Below are positions 14,746 to 21,085 of a DNA stretch of 21,085 nucleotides, piece by piece. The position numbers and the translations under genes are program-made. Each line of letters starts with the position of its first letter. Within the stretch, counting starts at the first letter, position 1. The DNA comes from Deinococcus sp. (GTDB lineage: Bacteria > Deinococcota > Deinococci > Deinococcales > Deinococcaceae): assembly GCF_018260405.1 (NCBI RefSeq), contig NZ_JAGLBG010000044.1, positions 1-21,085 of the forward strand. The letters run 5' to 3'. The notes beneath the pieces are model-generated. The model was not told the DNA's origin. It was given only the letters and a program-made list of their open reading frames with translations, and ran no database searches.

Positions 14746-15115
14746 CCGCGTCGGCCCCGAAGCGCTGGCTCGGCTGATCGAGCGCTTCTATACGCTGGTG
14801 GCGCAGCATCCCGACCTCGCCCCCATTTTTCCCGCCGACTTGACGCTCACTGCCGAAAAGCAACTGGCCTTTCTGACCGGCTTCTTTGGCGGGCCGCCAC
14901 TGTATCAGCAGCGCTTCGGCCACCCGAGGTTGCGGGCGCGGCACCTGCCTTTCGAGATCACGCCGCGCCGTGCCCGTGCCTGGCTGGCCTGTATGAACGC
15001 CGCTCTGCGAGGCACGCCCGAAATTCCTGAGGCCGAAGCCCGCGAGATTTACGCTGCACTGGCGCGGGTGGCTGTTCACATGGTCAATGCCGAGGAGCCG
15101 GGAAGCGCCGAATAA
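14702..15115 (+). CDS. Group II truncated hemoglobin
   Basis: The 137-residue protein has the short 2-over-2 globin fold of group II (TrHbO): SLYDRVG start, helix B with FY (B9/B10) in IERFYTLVAQHP, FFGGPPLYQQRFGHP, proximal His (F8) in ARHLPFEIT, and Trp G8 in RARAWLACMNAAL. These globins bind O2 and NO and are linked to redox or nitrosative stress; a precise role is not known here. It is soluble. The ATG at 14702 is the first in frame; an upstream small gene overlaps it by 44 nt. About 80 bp downstream lies the DAHP synthase gene, which has its own promoter. Confidence 0.9.
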   Translation: MTAPISLSEGGSLYDRVGPEALARLIERFYTLVAQHPDLAPIFPADLTLTAEKQLAFLTGFFGGPPLYQQRFGHPRLRARHLPFEITPRRARAWLACMNAALRGTPEIPEAEAREIYAALARVAVHMVNAEEPGSAE

Positions 15116-15183
15116 TGTTTCGCTTCTGGACAACTCTTTGCATTTGACTAGTCGCGCCGACGGTGTGGGCGACCCAATTTTTT

Positions 15184-15189
15184 TACACT
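15184..15189 (+). promoter_or_regulatory. -10 box (TACACT) of leaderless aroQ-DAHP synthase gene
   Basis: TACACT, then gggggt, then ATG at 15196. It argues for this ATG rather than the upstream in-frame ATG at 15163. The G-run is too close to the ATG to be a normal Shine-Dalgarno. Confidence 0.55.
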
Positions 15190-15195
15190 GGGGGT

Positions 15196-16290
<1,095 letters not shown>

Positions 16291-16418
16291 AGCCGCTGCT
16301 TTATCGGTATACGAACCCTGCTCAATTCTGGCCTAACTAGAAAAGCAATAGAGGCGCCTTTGCCGGGCAGCTCTACGGGTGCAGACCGCGAAACCCGGAT
16401 TTTCCTTCTTGCATCCGC

Positions 16419-16460
16419 TCCGATTGAATCCAGCAGTTTCGGATTCAATCGGAATTTGTA
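16419..16460. repeat. Palindromic repeat copy B at a convergent junction (possible bidirectional terminator)
   Basis: TCCGATTGAATCC (16419-16431) and GGATTCAATCGGA (16441-16453) are perfect 13-bp inverted copies with a 9-nt loop, followed by atttgta. The element lies between the ends of aroF and the 2H gene and is related to 2226-2267 in sequence and context. Confidence 0.75.
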
Positions 16461-16488
16461 TGAGACACTGGCCGTCGGTGCAGTTGCT

Positions 16489-17034
16489 TCAAGGATTAAG
16501 CGGAAACGTATGCAGTTCCTGGACTTCGCCGCGTTCTTCTTTGGTCAAACTGAGCGCATTAACAGTAAATTCATGCGCTGGCGGAACCAGTCTCCCTACT
16601 TTCTCCCACAGTTCGTCGCTTGCCCAGGGCAATACACCGAGGGCCAGGGTAAGGTGCGGGCGGTAGAGAGGGCCGTCGAAAGGGGCCTGACTTGATGGGC
16701 CGACACTTAGTACCCGCTCGTGCAGGCGGCGCAGCGTCTCATCAAGTTCGCATTCCAGAAAGATGATGCTGGGCAACCGTTTCCAACCCTTGATCTGCAC
16801 CGGGAAAGCGTCCTGACCGCGCAAAACGTCCCGCATCACAGAAACCAGCTCCTCACTTTCCAGCGACGTCTGAAAAGGTGCACGCAGGTTCAGGTGCGTC
16901 AGGCCAAAGCCGCGCACGTTAAGGCGTTCCTGCTGCCGGGTCATCCAGGTGTCGAGCGCCTCCGAGGGCCACGCCACTATGCTGTAAAGCGGCCTGGACT
17001 CGTCACCGATAGACGGCATAAAAACATTCTTCAT
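16489..17034 (-). CDS. 2H phosphoesterase / 2'-5' RNA ligase family protein
   Basis: The 181-residue protein has the two-lobed 2H layout. The second motif is canonical (PHLTLALG, H127/T129). The first reads THLNLRAPF (H47-L-N49), with Asn where the family has Thr or Ser, so the catalytic pair is changed. The HxxLRAPF context resembles YjcG/ThpR-like members, which act on cyclic phosphodiesters or 2'-5' RNA bonds. It is cytosolic. AGAGG lies shortly upstream of the ATG at 17034. The gene is 42 bp downstream of the Fe-S type regulator and in the same direction, so it is probably the last gene of the apbC operon. Its link to Fe-S metabolism is unclear. Confidence 0.8.
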   Translation of the reverse strand: MKNVFMPSIGDESRPLYSIVAWPSEALDTWMTRQQERLNVRGFGLTHLNLRAPFQTSLESEELVSVMRDVLRGQDAFPVQIKGWKRLPSIIFLECELDETLRRLHERVLSVGPSSQAPFDGPLYRPHLTLALGVLPWASDELWEKVGRLVPPAHEFTVNALSLTKEERGEVQELHTFPLNP

Positions 17035-17076
17035 AGGGCCTCTGAGAAGGGGAGAGAACTCGCGTGACTCGGCCAG

Positions 17077-17720
17077 TTAGAGCGCAGCGATACGGTAGCG
17101 GCACATGCGCTGCCCACAGGCAATCTTCTGGTCACGCTCGATAGGTCGCCCCAGCACCTCAGCATACATATTCAGCTCCGAAATACACAGCGCCTTGAAT
17201 TGCCGGGCCACCGCCAGATTAGGGCAGTTGCGCTGGATCAGATAGTAAGCGGTGCCGTCGAACTCGACCACGGCGTCGAAACCGGCCTCAGTCAGTACGG
17301 CGGCCAGGCGCTCCAGCCGCTCGGCCAGTGGAAGCTCTGGCGCAGCGATGGCCCGCAGGAGCTGCCCAAATTCGGCGCTGCGGGAATTGAAGACCTTCAA
17401 AACGGCCTCTTGACCGAACAAGTGCTCGACGTGCCGCAGAATATCGGCACATAGCGTGGAATAGGTCTTGGGGAAAGTCGCTTCGCCCTGCTCGGTCAAC
17501 GTAAAGACGTGCTGAGGTCGCCCACGACCGCTGGGCCGCTCGATGGTCATGCCGATCAGACCCTGCTCCTGAAGGTCCGAGAGGTGACGCCGCGCCGCCG
17601 GGACACTGACTTCCAGCTTTTGCGCCAGCTCCTGCGCCGTCAGACCACCGTGCCGGTTGACCAGTTCCAGAAGACGCTTTTTGGTCCGTTCTGTGATGCC
17701 TGGCAGCGCGGAAGCGGTGG

Positions 17721-17724
<4 letters not shown>
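17077..17724 (-). CDS. SufR-like winged-helix transcriptional regulator with C-terminal Fe-S type cysteines
   Basis: The 215-residue regulator has an N-terminal winged helix (about 10-80: LLELVNRHGGLTAQELAQKL, VSVPAARRHLSDLQEQGLI, then a wing RPSGRGRPQHVF). Its C-terminal sensor carries C167, C180, C203 and C208. The CX12C spacing of the first pair and the LC..E...Y..VLGRPIERD...CGQ..C.Y.I pattern match the DeoR/SufR family that senses Fe-S clusters. SufR's third Cys position appears to be Pro here, with C203 extra. Its ATG overlaps the apbC stop as ATGA, showing translational coupling. It probably adjusts Fe-S assembly or its own operon to cluster supply; targets are inferred only. Confidence 0.82.
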
Positions 17725-18773
<1,049 letters not shown>

Positions 18774-19143
18774 ATCGCTTTAATATTGACCGTAAAGGGC
18801 ACAGGCTAACAAGCTTGGAAGTTACAGACTTGTAAGAAGCGGCGTGCCACGGCAAGAGGGAACCAGGATTTTGTCAGGGTACTTAGCTTAGGGGAAACAG
18901 GGAGTGCGTCTCATCAGACTCTTTCAGTGTGCAACTTGGCCCACAGGTATGCCGGTAAAACTCTGTAAGGACCTGCCGCTTGCAGCCTCACTCCGAGCGG
19001 ACTTGCAAAGCCGCGAAACGGCGGAAAGTTGACCGACACAGTAAAAACGACTTGCCTTGCCATCCGTCCCATTCTGGTGGGATGCACCCCCAGAAACAGC
19101 CTCTTGCGTTGCCTGCCCGGAGTGCGTGATCGGGAGTGCGTGA
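18774..19143. other. Gene-free gap upstream of apbC
   Basis: No convincing gene is seen; open frames on both strands (for example minus 18924-19367) are rich in Cys/Arg/Ser and lack start signals. Two small hairpins are visible: TTCTGG...CCAGAA (19072-19095) and GCCG-cgaaa-CGGC near 19011. The apbC promoter presumably lies at its left end. Confidence 0.4.
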
Positions 19144-19144
19144 T
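19119..19144 (+). repeat. Tandem 14-bp direct repeat just upstream of a -10 box
   Basis: GGAGTGCGTGAT occurs at 19119-19130 and 19133-19144. The second copy ends on the first base of TATAGT. The repeats occupy the -35 region, which has no good TTGACA, so they may be activator sites. Confidence 0.55.
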
Positions 19145-19149
19145 ATAGT
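19144..19149 (+). promoter_or_regulatory. -10 box (TATAGT) of the DUF4258 gene leader
   Basis: TATAGT is the best -10 match in the 520-bp gap. It is followed after 6 nt by ATG CCC TGA (19156-19164), the spacing seen at leaderless starts elsewhere in the window. Confidence 0.55.
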
Positions 19150-19155
19150 CGCTCT

Positions 19156-19229
19156 ATGCCCTGAACAGGGTACGTTGCCTGCCACCCCACGAACACCGCT
19201 AAGCGTGTTTGAGGGGCGTTTTCTTTTTG
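19156..19229 (+). ncRNA. Putative ~75-nt leader/attenuator RNA or small RNA
   Basis: A transcript from the TATAGT promoter would begin near 19156, contain a CCCTG-aa-CAGGG hairpin (19159-19170) and end at a strong intrinsic terminator (19185-19229). Its first bases spell ATG CCC TGA, a two-codon reading frame. It lies about 65 nt upstream of the DUF4258 gene and points the same way. It could be an attenuated leader or a free small RNA. No known family is recognised. Confidence 0.4.
19185..19229 (+). terminator. Strong intrinsic terminator upstream of the DUF4258 gene
   Basis: A 12-position stem (19185-19196 with 19205-19216) has CCCC/GGGG at the base and AACAC/GTGTT at the top, one A-A mismatch and one G-U pair, and an 8-nt loop. 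It is followed by cgTTTTcTTTTT. Just past it, GGCAG...CTGCC (about 19235-19254) could form a competing hairpin before the ribosome site. Confidence 0.8.
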
Positions 19230-19295
19230 GAAAAGGCAGCGTGTCCCGACTGCCCCCAGAAGAACTGGCCGGGCAGCGTTTGGGAGGTGATGGTC

Positions 19296-19967
19296 GTGAC
19301 GAAACACACCAGTCGGACGGGGGCTGCCCCCACACCAGCAGGCCCGGCAAAGGCCAGTACACTGCAAAAACAGGCTCAGGCCGGAACCGAGCTGCTGGCC
19401 CTGCGTGCCCAGCTTTCGCGGGCCGAGAAAGCCGCCCGCCGTGCGCCCCTTCCAGTGGCCAAAAACCCCGTCAATTCGCCCCCAGGCAAGCCAGTTCCGC
19501 TCAAGCCGCAGCGGGTGGCCGATCTCAAAGGCGTCTCGACGGACGATTTCAGCCTAAGCCGCGCCCACCATCAACTGCGGTCTGCGGTCTACGATGCCCG
19601 CTTTCACGTCTGTTCCCACGCCACTCAGCACGCCCGCGCCGAAGGGTTTCTGGAGCACGATATTCTAGAGGTGCTGCTCTCGGGGCGGGTGCGGGCCGTG
19701 TATCCCGAAGACCACCGCTGGCTGGTGTGTGGCTACTTCGAGGCGCAACAGGTCAAACTGCCGCTGCATGTGGTCGTGCAGCACTACCGCGACGGCCATG
19801 TGGACATCGTGACCGCGTTCGTCCCCAAACAGCCGCACCACATCATCAGCCGCGCAAGGCTGGCGGTTATGCTGCGTTACGACGACGAGCGCGTTCGCAG
19901 CCGCACCACTCAGGCGGGTAATAAAGTGGGTCACCGGGGCAAGGGCCGCTGGAAAAAAAGCGCGTAA
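19296..19967 (+). CDS. DUF4258-like protein with a basic, disordered N-terminus
   Basis: The 223-residue product has a low-complexity Ala/Pro/Lys N-terminus (about 1-85). Then comes a domain resembling DUF4258 (about 90-190): FHVCSHATQHARAEGFLEHDILEVLLSG, VRAVYPEDHRWLVCGYF, LPLHVVVQHYRDGHVDIVTAF. The tail is basic (GHRGKGRWKKS). DUF4258 resembles compact RNase-toxin-like folds, but no toxin-antitoxin partner is next to it; function unknown. GGGAGG at 19282-19287 is 8 nt before GTG 19296 and only 2 nt before ATG 19290, so I take GTG; the frame opens further to 19209, inside the terminator. It is under the leader described at 19144-19229 and ends at a bidirectional terminator. Confidence 0.7.
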   Translation: MTKHTSRTGAAPTPAGPAKASTLQKQAQAGTELLALRAQLSRAEKAARRAPLPVAKNPVNSPPGKPVPLKPQRVADLKGVSTDDFSLSRAHHQLRSAVYDARFHVCSHATQHARAEGFLEHDILEVLLSGRVRAVYPEDHRWLVCGYFEAQQVKLPLHVVVQHYRDGHVDIVTAFVPKQPHHIISRARLAVMLRYDDERVRSRTTQAGNKVGHRGKGRWKKSA

Positions 19968-19990
19968 TACGGACTGCCTTCCAGTTCCCC

Positions 19991-20028
19991 AAAATCCGCA
20001 CTTTTCCTACTTCTTCCAGGCGGATTTT
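19991..20028. terminator. Bidirectional intrinsic terminator
   Basis: AAAATCCGC (19991-19999) and GCGGATTTT (20020-20028) are perfect 9-bp inverted copies with a 20-nt loop, giving T-rich ends on both strands. It lies between the convergent DUF4258 and exonuclease genes. Confidence 0.75.
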
Positions 20029-20074
20029 ATGCCCCACATCGGGAGATTCAGCCCGGGTGGGTATGAGCAGGGGT

Positions 20075-20617
20075 TCAGGCCGGTTGACCCAGCCGCTGTA
20101 GCAGTTGAAGATACGCCTGCGCCGTAACCTGCACGTCGCCGTAACTGCGGTGGCGGCCCCCCGGCGCAAATTCCAGCCCCAGGCGCTCGGCCAGCATAGT
20201 CAGGTTATGCGAGCGCTCACGGGGAAACGCCCGGCGCGAGAGCTGCACCGTACACAGTTCGGCCGCCGGGCTCCAGTTAAGGCCCAGGCGTCGGGCATTG
20301 GCCCGCATGAAACCGCCATCGAAGCCGATGTTGTGGGCTACGACCGCGTCACCCGCTACAAATTCCAGAAACTCCGGCAGCACCTCGTCGATGGTGGGGG
20401 CCGAGCGCACCATCGCGTCCGAGATGCCGTGAACGCGCTCGGCATACCAGGGAATCCGCATGGTCTCGCCCAGGGCAGTGGTCGGGCGCACCAGCGTTTC
20501 GTACTTCAGGGTCTCGTCTATGCGGTTGCCCACAATTCGGACGGCCCCAATTTCGACGATGCCGTCTTTTTCCGGCGACAGGCCCGTGGTTTCAAGGTCA
20601 AAGACAACGACATTCAC
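20075..20617 (-). CDS. DnaQ-like DEDDh 3'-5' exonuclease
   Basis: This 180-residue single-domain exonuclease carries ExoI FDLETTG (D7, E9), ExoII VAHNIGFDGGFM (D100) and ExoIII GRHRSYGDVQVTA (H156, D161), the full DEDDh catalytic set. It resembles the epsilon proofreading subunit of DNA polymerase III and stand-alone homologues such as RNase T and YprB-like proteins. With no polymerase-binding tail visible, either a proofreading subunit or a repair/RNA-trimming role is possible. In Deinococcus several such nucleases are known. The start is GTG at 20617; a TACCCT box (20631-20626) lies 8 nt upstream, so it may be nearly leaderless. It converges on the DUF4258 gene. Confidence 0.9.
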   Translation of the reverse strand: MNVVVFDLETTGLSPEKDGIVEIGAVRIVGNRIDETLKYETLVRPTTALGETMRIPWYAERVHGISDAMVRSAPTIDEVLPEFLEFVAGDAVVAHNIGFDGGFMRANARRLGLNWSPAAELCTVQLSRRAFPRERSHNLTMLAERLGLEFAPGGRHRSYGDVQVTAQAYLQLLQRLGQPA

Positions 20618-20631
20618 TTGCGCTCAGGGTA

Positions 20632-20960
20632 AAACATTTTGAACCTCGGGTGCTAGCGGCTGGCAAACAGGGGGGGGTGTCCCAGACGGCCTCAGTACCT
20701 GACAGCTTGGGTTTCTGGTCGTCCAGAACGTCAAGGGCGAGTGGTTTCACTCTCCGAATACGCTGGTCCTAAGCCATGCACTTTAGTGCAAGTCTTTCAG
20801 AGAGCCAATCTAATGAGGTAGAGGCAGGGCAACCGCAAAGTCCCAAAATTGCAGAATGAACACCACAATTTCTGTTATTGACAGAAAAAGCGACTCTGAA
20901 TCGAAGATCATCGAGTAATGAAAATAGACTTTTTCGATTCCATATCAGAAGCAATTTGAT
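20632..20960. other. Gene-free gap, AT-rich with several palindromes
   Basis: About 20780-20960 is visibly poorer in GC than the rest. It holds TGCACT-TT-AGTGCA (20777-20790), TTTCTGT-tattg-ACAGAAA (20869-20887) and GAATCGAA...TTCGATTC (20898-20905/20933-20940), ending in TTGAT (20956-20960). A 61-codon minus frame (20769-20954) is not supported. A G8 run lies near 20671-20678. Confidence 0.5.
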
Positions 20961-21085
20961 CCAGGTTCAAAATTGAACCGACTTTGCGGAAGCCCTGGAG
21001 GTAGAGGGGGCTTGGTAGCCTAGAGTGGTGAAGAGTCAGCGGCCTGGGAGCCATACCGTCAGTCGGCTGACCGTGCATATAGTGT
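20961..21085 (+). mobile_element. Probable left end of an IS200/IS605-type insertion sequence (runs off right edge)
   Basis: TTGAT at 20956-20960 matches the known target pentanucleotide of ISDra2-type elements, which insert 3' to it. Immediately inside is a palindrome GGTTCAA-AA-TTGAACC (20964-20979), as expected for a subterminal hairpin. Then a leaderless start of a TnpA-like frame follows at 21028. The evidence is partial because only 125 bp are visible. Confidence 0.4.
21028..21085 (+). CDS. tnpA: Partial Y1-transposase-like (IS200 TnpA-like) gene, 5' end only
   Basis: GTG at 21028 lies exactly 6 nt after TAGCCT (21016-21021). The 19 visible codons read VKSQRPGSHTVSRLTVHIV, with the first Val read as Met. 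The H-x-V-x-x-L-x-x-H-x-V pattern matches the N-terminus of IS200/IS605 single-strand Y1 transposases (typically ...SHTVY.L.YHLVW..KYR). The decisive HUH motif and Tyr lie outside the window, so this rests on 19 residues plus context. If an IS605-type element, a tnpB gene and its guide RNA could follow. Confidence 0.42.
   Translation, partial: MKSQRPGSHTVSRLTVHIV

Noticed and set aside
19156..19229. Leader as a known riboswitch, tmRNA, SRP RNA or RNase P RNA
   Set aside because: None of the conserved sequence blocks of these RNAs could be found; only hairpins and a terminator are visible.
18924..19367. Minus-strand frame of 147 codons upstream of apbC
   Set aside because: It runs across the plus-strand terminator and promoter region, and its Cys/Arg/Ser-rich composition suggests chance.
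20769..20954. 61-codon minus frame in the AT-rich gap
   Set aside because: No start signal, no family, and it covers three palindromes; more likely intergenic.

Overview
The window looks like a chromosomal segment of a Deinococcus-type bacterium. It is GC-rich. Its proteins are of the kind expected there: MraY, Ffh, an AroQ-fused type I-beta DAHP synthase, group II truncated globin and isocitrate lyase. At least a dozen genes start exactly 5-8 nt after a TAnnnT hexamer with no Shine-Dalgarno sequence, which is the leaderless-mRNA promoter layout well documented in Deinococcus. The right edge appears to enter an IS200/IS605-type element, a family common in that genus. The species cannot be told from the sequence alone.

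Layout. 1-201: 5' part of a small secreted protein gene leaving the left edge (minus). 384-2234: oligoendopeptidase F (plus). 2275-3171: ornithine cyclodeaminase/mu-crystallin family protein (minus), divergent from a shortened gluconokinase-like gene (3188-3604). 3753-4418: unknown protein (minus). 4624-6411: ABC exporter (minus), preceded by two secreted WD40-like genes (6421-7104, 7161-8054). 8164-9453: isocitrate lyase (minus), divergent from a DUF6155-like gene (9665-10198). Then on minus: HAD phosphatase, mraY and ffh (10490-13714), and a small secreted protein (13963-14370). On plus: a frameshifted small gene, globin, and chorismate mutase/DAHP synthase (14499-16290). On minus: an apbC/mrp - Fe-S type regulator - 2H phosphoesterase operon (18773 to 16489). 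19296-19967: DUF4258-like protein (plus) behind a leader with a strong intrinsic terminator. 20075-20617: DnaQ-like exonuclease (minus). 20632-20960: AT-rich palindromic gap, followed by the putative IS.

Most genes are housekeeping or metabolic: glyoxylate shunt, entry to aromatic amino acid synthesis, peptidoglycan lipid I synthesis, protein targeting, Fe-S cluster carriage and peptide turnover. I do not see a defence island or biosynthetic cluster. The less ordinary material is regulatory or structural: (i) leaderless promoters, including two divergent ones that share a -10 box and one whose -10 box contains the upstream gene's stop codon; (ii) four copies of TGGTGTACT around aceA and its divergent neighbour; (iii) an identical 20-bp element 29 bp upstream of both WD40-like genes; (iv) a possible two-codon leaderless minigene followed by a terminator upstream of the DUF4258 gene; (v) a related palindromic repeat at two convergent gene junctions; and (vi) several lesions or deviations: gluconokinase core deletion, a 20-bp duplication at the pepF 3' end, a frameshifted small gene, Mrp without CxxC, and a 2H protein with HLN in place of HxT.
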